Shown here: positions 36,001 to 48,612 of the stretch, one piece after another
Layout: every line of letters begins with the position of its first letter
How positions within the stretch are numbered: position 1 is the stretch's first letter
Assembly (NCBI GenBank): GCA_047495785.1
Contig: JBLDXI010000002.1
Span: 2,604,001 to 2,668,000, forward strand
DNA: 64,000 nt
Direction: 5' to 3'
From: Lepidodermella squamata
Lineage: Eukaryota > Gastrotricha
Translations under genes and position numbers: made by a program
The notes under the pieces: model-generated
What the model was told of the DNA's origin: nothing
The model's input: only the letters and a program-made list of their open reading frames with translations
Database searches by the model: none

Positions 36001-37556
36001 TGCGAGTTTATTGAAAGCTCGACGAAGTTAATTTCATAAATTTCAAGACATGTGCCAGGGAGAAGTGCTGCATACTCTCCGCTTCGCCGTTCATAATTTC
36101 GCCCCCAGAGCGAGGTCTAGCCGCGGCGGAACTTCATTTTCTTTTCTTTGAGCTCTGTATATTTGCATGTTCCTCAATTTGAGGATCCCACCGAATGATT
36201 GCTATCATCGCAAAGCAACGCGAAAAAAACAACCAGAGAGGCAGCGCGAGGCGGATGCGAATTTAATCTTGATGCAGCGCTGAAAAAAATGCAATGGAAA
36301 AATCGATCGGATAATGCCCCGCATACACAGTAACGCCAATGCACAATACTGCATGAGAATTTTCTAAAACCTGAAGTGCTGAAATAAGAAACGAGCTAAT
36401 ATAAGGAGATTTAGCGCTCAACGAAAAAAATGCTCTTTTCAAGATTCGCCCTATGCAAATAACCTTTCAATTATCCAGATGATCAAAACAGAATCCCGAT
36501 AATGACGTGGATTTACTGAAAGGATTTGATAGCTAAATATAGGCGAAGTCAATGGAAACCCGGAGACAATTAATAATCTGTCGCTTTCATTTGAAGTGAA
36601 GCGCCGCACTTCCAAGAAATATTTTTTCGCGCCCGTAGCGCTGATGAATGAAAATTTAAACATACGTTTGATTCAGAGTCGCGAGAAGTGAGTAGACACG
36701 GAGCGCTCTGCCCGAATGCCGCACCGCCGAGTCTAACCAAATTAGAAAGCTCGTGGCCGAACGAGCAATGCGGTAAGCCTAAATATACGCATTTATGAAT
36801 ACTAATGAGCCTGAGTCATCTACGCTAGCTCACCTGGAGATCTGGTAGGCTGGCCCAAGCCGACTGTTTTCAGCAATGCACTGCCAGCCGAGGCTCCAAA
36901 ATTGCAACTGGGAACGCGGTTTCTTCTTGTATTCTCTGAGAAAGTTCTGCGTAGAAAAATCCGTGTCAGCGGATTAAAGCGGGCTGATTGTGGGTTCATG
37001 CCAGCCATGGCATGAGAACCGGAAGAGTTGCTCGGGACCGAACTTATTGAATCGTGCTGCTGCGACCCAACGCTGGAAGGACGCGGACTGATTGGCGCTG
37101 AAAGATTGTTGCGCGAAGGACTGGTGCGTCTTGCCACAGGGTACGCCAACGACGAAGTCGGATATGTATCACACTATAAAAACAGCAAAATCAATGTTCA
37201 GTGTAAAGAGCGTAAAGATGATAACATACTTGCTGCACATGCTGCTTAGCCATTTCTATACAAAAAGGAAGATTCGTAGCAACGTCCATGTTATTACCGG
37301 AAAGCAGCAAGATTTTATCCGCATCCATTTTCGAGAAGTCCACTATTGACATATCGATGGGCAGCACTTCGGCCAACAACGATTGCTCGCAGATAGTAGA
37401 AACAAATTCTTTTGCAGACATGATTTTCGACATATCAGCGAAAGATTGCTGCGACTGCAGCCGCTTTGAATATGCAGATGGAGGGGGCGGCGTGACATCA
37501 CAGTTCAGGTCGATTTTTAATGCATTCCGAGCGGTAGGTGAGTCTTTTGAATCCAT
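30049..37556 (-). CDS. MAST-family microtubule-associated Ser/Thr kinase
   Basis: AGC-group kinase with a PDZ domain. Eight exons, 37230-37556, 36834-37173, 35460-35649, 34138-35401, 33126-33526, 32976-33070, 31859-32682 and 30049-31740, sum to 5133 nt (1710 aa), all phase-consistent. The order is that of MAST kinases: Ser-rich N-terminus; [20 protein letters not shown]; the MAST pre-kinase domain ([20 protein letters not shown]); kinase from about residue 653 with [33 protein letters not shown] and YIAPEVI; AGC tail (HGFFDSVDW); PDZ ([32 protein letters not shown], about residues 1213-1310); long Ser/Thr/Pro-rich end. An ATG at 35632 offers an alternative start that skips exons 1-2. Exon 3's acceptor is the least sure. 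C. elegans KIN-4 would be the worm relative. Confidence 0.93.
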
Positions 37557-38710
37557 TGTCTTAGTTTGCTTAGCTATGCACCACCGGAAAAGTTACTGAT
37601 TCACCGAAAAAACTTCAGAATAGCGACTGAGGACGACTGTGTCGATCCTGTTCCAGCATAGATAATGTTGCCTTTACGTATTTCATTCACAACCATGATA
37701 AACTTTAACGGCGTTTAGGGGATCCATGATGACCAATGAGACAAGTAAAAAATATATCAGGGTGAAAATGCTTTGTGTCAGTATCTAAAAACAACAAGTT
37801 ACATGATAACATGAGGTATCCGATATAAGTACACCGTGTATGTACTTCGTATGTACGATGTTGCGAACAAGGTTTCAACGGGCTTGAAGCTTTATGCGCC
37901 AACAAAATTTCCCGAAATCCCGAGGAGACTCTAAAATCTTCCAAAGTACAGAGACCATAACCTCCCACGCAACTCAGAGAACAATTGAGAGCCAAAAATA
38001 TGTGATGTGTGCTGTGTGTAGAGATCTTTAGAGCAAATCTGACTTCCCTATTCTCTCCGTGAGCTGAACGGGGTTCCTATCAATTTTTCAAGTGGCAAAT
38101 GGCAGTTCTCGAAGCCCCAGTATGACTCATTATTTCATCTATTCCATGCCGGAGCCAAAAGTGAAAGCGGTATGGTTTAATTGAACGCGATGGAAAGCTA
38201 TGAAAAGAAAGAAAGAAAGAAGAAAAAAAACACAATGAAATCAGCTGACAGTTAGCAAATTATTACTCAATATTCACTTGTAATTAAATAAAATTTAAGA
38301 TCACCTATGAAAAAATGTCTGTGAAGAATTACGGCGGGCAATACAAATTGGTTGGTTTTTTTACGCGGGGCAAGTTGAAGTGAAACTTCCTTTGCGGTTT
38401 TCAGCGGTTTAGTTTCGCAGGGTTGGGCGAAGGGAGGCTTTAATGAAGCTGGGTCAGTACCAGTTCACCCAGAGCTCAGTATGGACCGAGAAACTGTGAG
38501 CTTTGGTTTAGACCGTACTTGGTTGATGAAACTGCGTGAGAATTTGCTAAGAAGGAGTTGAAATGTTGAAGGTTTATTTGGAATAAATGATGTGTCACTT
38601 GGAACCTAGCAAGGCATAGTAAAAAATGCCCAGATCTTTTCGATCTATGGGTCTATAATAGTTGATTTGAATTGTGGCCGCTCGACCGTTTGTGTTGAAA
38701 ATTGTCATTT
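37557..38710. other. Upstream region of the MAST gene, no gene seen
   Basis: Contains the MAST 5' flank and a short GAAA-rich run near 38208-38230. No supported coding exon or RNA gene. Confidence 0.45.
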
Positions 38711-38851
38711 ATGGCTTACATTTTAGCTCGGGTGATTTTCTCTTCTGCTGCATTCTCAGTTGCTATATGGCAAAATTGTGTCGCCTGTGTCAACCAGAAA
38801 CCCTCCCATATTCATCGGCCGATATGTGATATAACTTGCTGCCTTTATTAG
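38711..38851 (+). CDS. Possible tiny secreted Cys-containing protein (46 codons)
   Basis: A short ORF starting MAYILARVIFSSAAFSVAI, which reads as a signal peptide, followed by a small Cys-containing mature part (NCVACVNQ, ICDITCCLY) and a TAG at 38849. No homologue is recognised. It may instead be the first exon of a longer gene continuing to 39241-39470, where a further candidate exon lies. Supported only by composition. Confidence 0.3.
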   Translation: MAYILARVIFSSAAFSVAIWQNCVACVNQKPSHIHRPICDITCCLY

Positions 38852-39240
38852 ATCATCCTGATCAGTTGTTTTTTGTTTCCATTTTTTCCAATTTTTTTTA
38901 TTGTTAGAAGAAAATGACTACCGACTGGAACCAAGATCACACCTACAGCCAAAGTGCTTCTTTGCTTCCCGATTGGCTTAACTTTCTTACCGACTTGAAC
39001 CGATAGCAACAACTATTAATGTCTGATGAAAGTCGCTACAGACCGCAGAAGATTGGATTGCAGTGGTGGAACCTATCTCCTGCCTCTGCTGCCTCTCCTG
39101 CCATACAGAGAAATTTTGACAACACACTTACTTGAATATTACCAATTACTAATTTCTATCACTACATATTGCTAATAATATAATGTCTTTTCACTTCGAC
39201 TTCAGTTATATTGTTCTATGAATATAATATTGATTGTTTA

Positions 39241-39469
39241 GGATCTTTTCAATGTTGCATTGGATTCTGCAGCATGCAACGAGCAGGAAATTAATACCCG
39301 ATCGGCGTCAGGTAAATGTCAAGGCGATGAATTCCGAACCGCTATGGTCTGCATTGGAAAAGATTCCTCGGGACAAACAATCCTCATTTTCGCTCAATGT
39401 AATAAGACTTTTCCAGTTGAACTTCTATCTTATATTCATCGTTTACAGGTGCAAAACTCTTTATTTAGT
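39241..39469 (+). CDS. Candidate 3' exons of a small Cys-rich protein
   Basis: After an acceptor-like TTGTTTAG (ends 39240) an open frame reads DLFNVALDSAACNEQEINTR then SGKCQGDE and MVCIGKDSSG. A GT donor at about 39399 joins in frame to an acceptor TTTACAG at about 39449, ending shortly at TAG. Cys spacing is regular but matches no family I know. The upstream exon could be the ORF at 38711; the join is not demonstrated. Confidence 0.3.
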
Positions 39470-40541
39470 TCACTATGGAGCCGGATCAAACGGGAATCAA
39501 ATAACTAGATAACTGGGGTATTTCAGCAGCTCGTACAATCTGTGATTTCAAAAGATCTGTCAGCTTCTTCTGTTTGACGTTCGTGCTCAATGCGAATTCA
39601 CGCACCTGACTCGGTCGAGACTATTTTTTCAAATTTATTCTGTCGTGCCGGAAAAAAGTTTTAATTTGAATAAACCATTTTTTTCTAAAAAGAAGTCGAA
39701 AGAAGTCGTTTCTTGGCAAATTAAAATAAGTTGTTATTCATGTGTTATTCTTTCGGCCCAGCTGAATTCAGCTTGTTGTACTTTTCTGCTGTTTCATACG
39801 TGAAAAGCCTTTTGGAATGATCCATAAAATCTCCTTCCATTGGTTTGCCCTGCCAAGACTGAAAATTCCTGGTCTCATGTTATGATAATTGAGGTGGCGA
39901 AAATTGATCAGTTTTTGAACCTTGCGTTTGACGCCACGTTGCGTGAGTACCTTCATCTTTCACAGTGGAATCATTATTTTTCGTCGAAAATGTATGAAAA
40001 TTTATAGAAATGTCAATGGGACTGTATTATTTTTGAATTGATCGTGAAGATAGAGTAATATTAGAGAGTTGAAAAATAGAGTTGAAAATTCCGAATTATT
40101 TGCTTCCGTTGTTAGTTTACTATCCCCAGTGTGTCAAAACGGTGCGAGATATCAGCCTAATCATTGCGGAATATGTAGCCAATATCAAAGGATACTGAAT
40201 CCCACAGGTCAAACATTTCTCGAATTTACGACGCTGTTTTTTTAAAGCTTAATTTCCGAATTTTAAGCATTACAGCTTTGAAACGATAAATAAAGAAATA
40301 TTATAGTTGGATGAATAATTTTTGGGCTATGCACTATAAAATAGAAATATAGGTATTCGTGAATTGCCTGGATAACGCTTTCTTCCAGACATTTTATGAA
40401 TCGCTTCTCTGATGGTTAAATCTCCATGCTTACATCTTGCGAATTCATCAAATGAAGAAATTTTTTATAATATGGTCCTTATATTTATCTCTTTTCATTA
40501 AATTTATCTGTTAAATTGAATTTATCTAGGTTTTGAATAAA
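39470..40541. other. Intergenic, no feature recognised
   Basis: AT-rich. The short ORFs on both strands have no signature, splice support or repeats I can defend. Confidence 0.45.
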
Positions 40542-41838
40542 ATGAGCGCTCCGAAGTCTCGCAAGCTGAACGTAAAAGAGGTTTGAACAAACTAACTGAA
40601 TAAATTGAAGCCTAAGCCTAACTTACCTTTCAGTCGTTGTCATGCTCGATCTGCCTTGAGCTATACGTCGACCCGAGAAATTTACCTTCGTGCGGGCACG
40701 CCTTTTGTTTGAGATGCTTGCAAATGATAGCCAATGCTCCGGCAAGCAGAGCAATGCCATGCCCAGAATGCCGGACCATCTCCCCGATTCCGATGGGCGG
40801 CGTGGACAGTAAGCCTGACAATTGATAATATATAATATAATATCCTCACGTTTCATATATTTTTTTCACAGATCTATCGCGTAACTTTCCGCTCGTCCGA
40901 GCAATCGCGACCATTCGCGAAGCGGAGGTGGAAGCTGCAGGTGCGCATAGCGCTGACCGTTGTGCGCATCTGGCAGTTTCGGGGAAACCCGAGAAATGCG
41001 CCCATTGTGGTTTGCTCTTTTGCGAGGGCTGCATGTTCGTACATGCCGAAAAGATGCGAAAAGACATCGCTGAGATAATCTCTGAGGTACTATTTTGTTT
41101 TTTTTTCTGTTGAATTTTTCCGGATTGAAATGTGTTAAAAAGTTCTCTACATTTCATTGTGAAGAGGAAAAATTGAATTTATCCATCACTTCAAAAATTA
41201 GTTGATTCTCTGTAAATTTTCCAAAACGAACAAATTTATCTGCGTTCTTGCGATTAAAATTGAAAAATAACGGAAAGAGGTTCAAATGTATGTAAATGGT
41301 TACTTTTCACAGGCTTCAAATCACACAGATAGAGCGCTGAGGAAAAAAGCTGCGATCCGTCGATCGTATCGCAACAGCTGCTAAGGCCGACATCGCCAGC
41401 CACTTTGATGGCCTGAAGGCGAAATTTCTTCAAATCACTGAAGAAAAGCAGCGATATCTTGAGCTGGACGTCGACGATATTGCGCATGAGGCGAAGCAAG
41501 CTGCCCAAAACGCCTTCGCCTCAAAGGTCGACGACGACCTGCTGGAGCAATCGCGAGCTCTCGCGGCCAAATCCATTCTGGACTGCAATCTCGCCGAGGT
41601 GGCTGCTGTTTGGAAGAAGGCAAGCAGTCTGCGTACTAAGGTGTGTATGATAGTTCTGAAGCAATTAATTTCAATTTTGGAAAGCTAATAAATTTGTGAG
41701 AAATACAATTAAGGTCATTTTTTACGATTGCAGGCTGCGACACCAATACGTGGAATCGATTTGCTTGGCAAGGATGACGACGGCTTCACCGAAATGCTTA
41801 GAAGCATTCAAGAAATGGAAGTCAAGGCTATTGACTGA
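40542..41838 (+). CDS. RING / B-box / coiled-coil protein (TRIM-like), short form
   Basis: Probable E3 ubiquitin ligase. Exons 40542-40580, 40634-40808, 40872-41086, 41350-41640 and 41734-41838 (825 nt, 274 aa). The RING has CSICLELYVDPRNLPSCGHA then FCLRC and PCPEC. A B-box-like zinc motif follows (KCAHCGLLFCEGCMFVHAEK), then a helical coiled-coil region (AKADIASHFDGLKAKFLQIT, EEKQRYLELD). It stops after a short end (RSIQEMEVKAID) with no substrate-binding domain. The exon 4 acceptor (AAAAAAG before 41350) is poor but required, because a stop lies just upstream in that frame. Same exon logic as the longer relative at 48613, suggesting shared ancestry. Confidence 0.78.
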
Positions 41839-43108
41839 GCACTCCCTAATTGCCATGAATTGCTCGAATTTTTTGAAATTGATGTATCATTTTCGGATGC
41901 GCACTGTTCGCTAGGACCTTAGAAGTTGATGTTTAAAACAGCTGGGAATCATTCTTTTCGTATTCCATTTTCTGATGATACTGAGCATTCTTTCGTATAA
42001 TAATCGACATTCTTCCTGTCGCCCTTCGGTTGCGTTGCTTCAAATGATCCTCGGGTTCTGCTTCGTTGTTTAAATATATGACTCAACTTCGAGCGTCGGT
42101 GATGCCTTAGAATCTGTTCTGGCATCCGTCCAGTTTCCGCTATTTTCTCATGAATCTAATCTTATCTATGGATCAGCCATAAATACTGGTATCAAATTAA
42201 TATATTTTGAACGGAAAATTCCGTTTTTATAATGAGACTTGATGCAAACATGAGTTATAAAAGTGCTTTGCTGTGTTGCAAGACGTGCTCGGCGTAAGCC
42301 CTACGCCTTCTTCTGAATTTTTTGAACTTGAATATTATTACGTATTGGAACAATTTATTGGATGTGTTGACGAGGAATGAAGCTAAAAAATTCTATGTTT
42401 TGTGTGAAACTAATGAACGTTAAAGGTGCAATAGCGCGATGCGCTTTTTGCCTTCTAGCTACCAACTGTCTTATCGTTTATTTTCTAGATTTATTTTGTT
42501 TAGAATTTCTCAGCCTAGCAAATTGCGCAAAATTCGCCGTGCTGAAAAATTCGGTCCAAATTTGCAAAAGTTATATTAACGTTTTATTAATTTTTGCGAT
42601 ATTTCAGCGGTTTTTCCCATATTGCTGAGAGCATTATTCGTTACTCGAATCCTAGCGTGCCATTTTCCCTATAAGCGGCCCGTGAGATGGAAAGCTGGAG
42701 CAGGTTCAGAGAAGGCTGTTCGTGAATTTCAAAGTAAATTTCAGTTTTCATCGAATAATTTGCCAACTTTTGAGCTTCGCTGTAGATCGCGGAGAATCTT
42801 TTGAACTGGACCGATAAAGAACAGTCCCAGGTTGCTCAAGGAAAGAACTGTTTGAGTCGTTTTTGAGTCCTACCGAGTTGGGACGACTTTTACATTCACT
42901 ATAAATGTGCAGCTCAATTTATTCTTTTATTTTCAAACCAGAATTGAATTGAATTATTGCAGAATAAATGTGCAAATTTTTTTTATCAAAGGCATGTGAT
43001 ATCAGATCTTGCTATTCAGTTTGGATTCGCTCAAGCCTCTAGCCCGATCATAGGTGATGATCAAATAAATTTGGCACAAGAATGAGTAATTTCTGTACTT
43101 CAAACAGG
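41839..43108. other. Intergenic, no feature recognised
   Basis: An open frame at 42377-42628 is hydrophobic and Cys-containing but has no flanking support. AATAAA signals near 42962 may serve neither neighbour. No repeat identified. Confidence 0.4.
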
Positions 43109-43797
43109 CTAATGTTTCCGATGCATAGCATCCTTAAAGAGCGGAATGCACTGCTTATGCCAATGATCGTTTCCATCCAGCGACTCGTGTTGCTGCGAGC
43201 AAAAAAGGTACATTAATTATCAATTTCAAAGCGGTGTTATACCTCTTCATCCTTTGAATATTGTCTTATCAGCTCTTGGCACTTACTGCAAACCACGCGG
43301 CAGACGTGTTCGTCCATACAGACGTCGCAGTATATCTCGCCGCCGTAGTCAAAGTAACCGCAATTTAGCAGAGATTTATTGCAGTTGTGGCAGACAAAGC
43401 AAGCCTGCGCAACAAATGGGACAATATTTCTACAACATTAAATAAATGTCTCAAAGTATTAACCTCGTGCCAATGAAGAAGCCCGTCATCAGAGGTTATT
43501 TTCTGTGCGCAGAATCAAGAAATAAATCAGCCGGGAAAAATGCGCCGAGCTTACCTTGTCTTTCTTCGTACGAATAATTATTTCATTTTTGCATTTAGCG
43601 CAAGAATGATGCGCTATAGACGGATGGCGAGCTTGGGTCAGCTGCAGTGGCAAGTCGTCGGAAATGAGACTACTACGTCGCTGGCTTCGTGTCGATGGTA
43701 CACTGCTAGCCTGCCCGGCGCTAGTCTCTGACTTATCTTGGCTTTTCTGATATCGCCAATCAGAGGCAACAAGTTTTCCTTCCGGTAGACTTTCCAT
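43109..43797 (-). CDS. One-and-a-half LIM domain protein, member 1
   Basis: Exons 43555-43797, 43464-43502, 43243-43404 and 43109-43192, all phase 0 (528 nt, 175 aa). A Ser/Arg-rich N-terminus of about 65 residues precedes a complete LIM domain: CAKC, HWHEAC, FVCHNC, IYCDVC. A second LIM begins (CSKCQELIRQYSKDEE) and runs only to its first zinc site, HWHKQC, then ends after IPLFKDAMHRKH. The second half of the second LIM is missing at a similar place in three other genes here (56809, 57930, 59637), so the truncation looks like an inherited design. LIM domains bind proteins, often at actin or in the nucleus; the partner is unknown. Confidence 0.8.
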
Positions 43798-45035
43798 GAA
43801 ATTGCGGTATAATATATGAAAATATTGATCGAACCGACTGGTGCTATTTTAACTAGTGTGGAAAGTGCGATGATGATGATACCGGCTCATGATACGCTAT
43901 ATGCTATTTCGCTTTATTGTGTATTTTTCCGCCACCTTGTTTTTACGCCTCCTCTCTGAACAGGTTCATCAATAATCGTCGCTGAGCATCTTGTTTTCAA
44001 GGTTGAATTATTGTGTTATTTGCCGCGGCTGCCTTTTTACCTCATTATACCGAGATGTGAGTGCGCACCACTGAGAAAGTGCTCCGTATCGCTGAGCAAA
44101 TATCAGAACAATAAAAAAGGCGATGCCGCGGGACCAGGCGCAACTGCTCTTTCCACAATCGGCGATAAATAAAATAATCCGTTTTTCTACACGTACATGA
44201 AATTATTTGGTCTACATATTATTATCCCTCGAGGTGTTATTTTGACGAGTGGGATTCTGCGATAATGCCGGTACGTAAACGCAAACAATAATGCTGACGA
44301 CCAATTATTATAGAGTTCCGCCGCGAGACGTTAAGTTTTTTCTGCCCTTATTGCCTCTGGATACTTCTCAATGGAAAAAGTAATGAGTGGAAATGATTAG
44401 GCAATAATTTTGCCAAGTACTTCCCCTTAAACTTCACAATTGATAATGATGATATTAAAAGAATCAATGGAAGCGGTCAGGGTTAGATAACAGTGATGAG
44501 TAACAAAAAACAATTGAGCGGTGTTTCATCTTCTCATAATTTCAAGGAATAACGTATACGCTGATAACATAGCTGCATATTTTAAACGTGGAAATAGCCG
44601 CGCGGCCGGCTCGAGTCCACGCGCGCGCAACGTTGACACGAGACAATTGACTGTACATCATTAATCCTGTGCCGCTAATTTTTAAAACAAAAATCTTGTT
44701 GAACATGGTTTTACACGCGCACTAGACTCTTCTTACAAAAATGATGATGAAGCGACCAGTAGTTGATTTCGACGTTGAAAAGTGCATAATATAATAGTAA
44801 TCACGAGCTTACTAAACGACGTACAACTATTTTTGCTAAGCTTTGAATAAAATAAAGTAATAATGACTTTGTATTATCATTTTCAACTCAATTTTTGTTT
44901 ACAACTTACGTAAAAACAATACCTAATGTTAAGCAGTACTTGCCCAACAATGCCGGCTATAACTCGAATTCCGCGTCTCCAATAACCATTTTTGCGCTGT
45001 TTATTCATTGTTTTATTTCTGCATATAGTTTTAGA
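43798..45035. other. Intergenic between LIM member 1 and the pseudoprotease gene
   Basis: The divergent genes on either side make this their shared upstream region. It holds GC-rich patches (for example near 44600-44630, alternating CG). No ORF or RNA that I can support. Confidence 0.4.
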
Positions 45036-46716
45036 ATGACACATTTGCAAGGGCTTGCTTTAGTAGCGTCGCTAATTGCGGCATTTCTGGCGCCGGTTCG
45101 CGCCCAGTGGCGAGTTAATTCGGCCGAATGCGGTGTCTACAACGCCGAATTCGCACCCGATGAAGATATTTTAGACTCGATCCATGCGAGGCCGAATGAA
45201 TATCCGTGGCAGGTCTGATGAAGGTCAAACGTTTCGGTGTAGCATTCGAAACTGTACTTTTATAGGTGCAAATCGAGGACATTTTCGGTGAGCGAATTTG
45301 CTCAGCAGCCATTTTAGACGACACATGGCTGCTTGCAACTGCTTCTTGCATATCACAATTCCCGATGTAATTGACAACTGGCGATTTCAAGTGATCAGAA
45401 TGTTGAAATTCATGTAATTTAGGGATTACCTGCTCCCGTATGCGATCTTGGAGCGGGCGTTTTACAAGCCCGTTGACAAGCTGCCCTACCGAAGAACTGT
45501 AATCATCAACAGGGTGATCAAGCACCCCAACTTCAACCCTGCAACCAGAGCTCATGACTTCGCGCTTATTCAACTCTACAGTAATAGCCAGCAATAATTT
45601 TAGATTTTCATGTAAATTTCTTGGTTTAGATCAAATACCGCTGGAAGAATGGCGCTTGCAAGCGATCTGCTTGCCTTACGAAGAAGAATGCAACACTTTC
45701 TGCATACCTGGCGAGAAATCATTCTACCTTGGCTGGGGCCGTCGAAGTATGTTTTAATCCCACATTAGATTCCCCGGCTAAGTTGCGCCTTTCTTATAGC
45801 TCTTACCATCCAGAAAGCACCGGTTCGTGTCATGGAAAATAAAGCATGCGACGCTGTTTTGAAGCCGTACAACATTGTCGAACTTTTCCGCGGAGAGACG
45901 CAAATTTGTGCTGCTGGTTGCATCGACATGTGCAGGGTAAGATTTCTGTTTATAAATAGACCTTTGACCTTGGCATAAGGCTGGCTGAATCTTTGAAAAT
46001 TCAAAATTTCAAATTGCCTATAAGAAAGGCGGTGTGGCCTTTCGTAGATTTATTCGCTCCTGTAAGAGGTGATGCAAAGGATCCATCTGATTCGAAGTTG
46101 AGCAGATGTTTTTAGTTAAGCGGATGATTAAATCGATTCGGAATTTCTCATTTTTATTTTGATAACTCAGTTTGCCAGTGGTAGCTCGCTATCTGTCTAC
46201 GATTCGGACACTCGCCAAATGTTCCTTTGCGGCCTTGGCTCGCCAGTCTCCAACCAACCACTGTGCAACGTACAGGGCCCGTTTAATGCTTCAGGGCCGT
46301 GTGTACTCCCGACTCCCCCGAAACCAGCCCCAACTACAGCACGGCCGACCACTGTCCGAGCAACTACAACAGCCCGACCAACAACTGTAGGAGCGACCGG
46401 TCCTCAATTGCCGCTTGGCATCACCGGGCGGCAGTCGGCCACGGGGGCAACAGGACCTCTAGGCAATTTCGGCATTCTCGGTGGTCTCGGCGTTCCGGCT
46501 GGTCTTCTGCCGATGGGCGAAGAGCAGGCCGCTGAGAAGATCAAAGCCCGGCTCCGGGTCAAGCAAGCTGGTCTCGGCAAAACCGGTGCAACGGGCCCGT
46601 TAATTGAGCCGCCAAAGCCGGTAATTCCGCCGCGAACGAACGCTACCATCCCCGTCGGTATCTTCTCATACGTGTGCCCAAGCATCAGCTGGATCCGGAA
46701 GAGATGGGAACTCTGA
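45036..46716 (+). CDS. Secreted trypsin-fold serine protease homologue, catalytically dead, with GATGP-containing tail
   Basis: Exons 45036-45212, 45266-45366, 45423-45580, 45630-45746, 45800-45936 and 46171-46716 (1236 nt, 411 aa). Signal peptide LALVASLIAAFLAPVRA. The chymotrypsin-fold landmarks are in order: NEYPWQVQIED, CSAAILDDTWLL, HDFALIQLY, GWGRRT, VMENKACDAV and QMFLCGLGS. The triad is broken: the His motif (normally TAAHC) reads TASC, and around the Ser the usual GDSGG reads FASGS; the Asp is kept. So this is a pseudoprotease, a class often used as immune or clotting cofactors. After the domain comes a Thr/Pro-rich stretch (TTARPTTVRATTTARPTT) and GATGP motifs resembling collagen triplets, ending IRKRWEL. 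Confidence 0.78.
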
Positions 46717-46986
46717 GACTGCCACATTTATATCTTTCGATCTTTTATTAATCACTCGTCTGTGTAGAAAATCAAAGAAATGTTCTTACTAAATTATTAA
46801 AACGCCGATAAGCATAGCTTTACATTGCCAATCGAAATGAAATTTAACAGTGCTGGTTTTAAACAATTATTGACTGATTTTAATAAAATGCGCGATGTCC
46901 TGATGCCATTGTTTGCTTTTGTTAGCTACAAAATGTTACCCGTGGCCTCGCGAATGTGACAGAAGGGTCCATTATTTGATCAAAAC

Positions 46987-48029
46987 ATGGTGAAATTTAA
47001 ATTTCACTCGCTACTGATTCATCTTCTTGCGAGATTTTTCGGCACTTATCAGCAGTTCAATGCTGGCTATTCAAATAATTTTTTCAACAACCAGTATCAT
47101 CGACAGCAAGGTTCCTGGAATTATGGTGGCGGAATCCCTCAAAATTATCCCCATGTGAACTGCAACTTGGAATTAGACAAGGGTATAGGGTGTTTGGCTT
47201 ACGATCCAACGAGATATTTATCGAAGCGATTTGGCTTCAACCGAACTTCGAACAGGTGCCAAGCGTTCGCTTTTTTAGGTTGCCGAAGGAATGCCAACAA
47301 TTTCGCGACCTTGGAACAATGTCAAAAGGCATGCAGTTCATATGGCTATGAAGATGAACAGCAGAACTACGATGTAAAAACGGATCGATGCAAGCTGCCG
47401 GTCAGTTCTGGGAAACCTTGCTCGCCTAGCATGACACGATATTACTCAACTAAATTCGCATTCGATGTGAAAACCAATCAATGCGTCTCTTTCCCGTTTT
47501 TCGGATGTGGTGGTAAATTGGTTCAGTTTTTCTCTTGAGCTTTTTAATACGAAACTTTGTCTCACTTTAAGGTTACGACAATCGTTTCGACACTCAGCAT
47601 GCCTGTGCTAGAGAGTGCCTGATCAGCAGTGGCCGAATTTTAACTACAACGACGGCATTTGCTGGGTTTGGTGGCACGAATCCAAGCTTATCGACGACTA
47701 CTGAACCTGTTGGTAGTATTGACTACGAAGTGTTTGCCTCCTCAAAAGCTGAACAAATCTCACACCGGTGCACTATACCCCCGGAAGAATCTGTCGGCAA
47801 CTGCGCAATCCTAATACGAGACAAAAATACGCATCGCTTCGATGCACAAACTGGAAAATGTTTACCAATGCCTCAATATACAGGCTGCCCTTGGGATCAA
47901 GGGAATAGATTTTCCAGTCTTCGCCTCTGCCAGGAGGTCTGTGTCTCTAGTCGCGCTCGAATGACCACAACGATAGCGTTCACCATTGCGAAAATCGAAG
48001 ACGAAGTTAAGTTCGACCTTAGTACGTGA
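46987..48029 (+). CDS. Second secreted three-Kunitz protein
   Basis: Exons 46987-47512 and 47572-48029 (984 nt, 327 aa). A hydrophobic N-terminus (HSLLIHLLARFFG) may be a signal peptide, although its cleavage site is not obvious. An Asn/Tyr/Gln-rich segment precedes three six-Cys Kunitz-type domains (landmarks RCQAFAFLGC, QCVSFPFFGCGG, KCLPMPQYTGC). The intron splits domain 2 after CGG. Spacing between the second and third Cys is longer than in BPTI, as in several nematode Kunitz proteins. P1 positions are Leu, Ser and Ala, so trypsin inhibition is unlikely. A Thr-rich linker separates domains 2 and 3. Related in domain make-up to the gene at 3291 but clearly divergent. Confidence 0.8.
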
Positions 48030-48612
48030 CCATTTTACCATGTCCATCTTCTGTTGAAATTTTAATAAAATGTCAACGTTCTTGATGATGGTTGGTGTTT
48101 TTATCAAGCTATAATTCTGGCAGCTTATTCCGAGATATTGAATTAATTGATTAGGATGGCGCGTCAATCTCAATTAGGCGTTATGAGGCTGTTATGACAC
48201 GGATGACAATCTTTTTTCACGTGAATGCGCGCCTAATTCGGTCATACTTCTCTATCAACTTGCGTCAACACTACTTTACAGTCCAGAAATTTCCATGTTT
48301 AATGAATTGAAAAAATTCTAGCCCTATTTCTTTAAATCAGAATTTAAAAAAAAAAAATCCCATTCTCGATATATTGTTTTCAAGTCAGTCGTCGGGGATT
48401 CCGCGTGAGATGAATCACGTCTGAATAGCATTATTATTTTCCCCCAGTTCATTTAGCTGATATAATGCGATAGAATTAAATCGATTGAAAATTTTGTAGC
48501 GCACGATTAACCCGTAAAATTGTCGCTGCGATTAGCCTCTTTTTTACACCTGAAGCCACATAATGAGATAACACATTTGTTTGCGAATATTCGGACATAA
48601 CAATAAATTGAA
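48030..48612. other. Intergenic, no feature recognised
   Basis: 3' flank of the Kunitz gene (AATAAA near 48064) and upstream region of the RING/NHR gene. AT-rich, with no ORF or repeat to report. Confidence 0.45.

Noticed and set aside
42377-42628. Hydrophobic 83-codon ORF resembling a membrane protein
   Set aside because: AT-rich sequence gives hydrophobic codons by chance; no flanking exons or homology.
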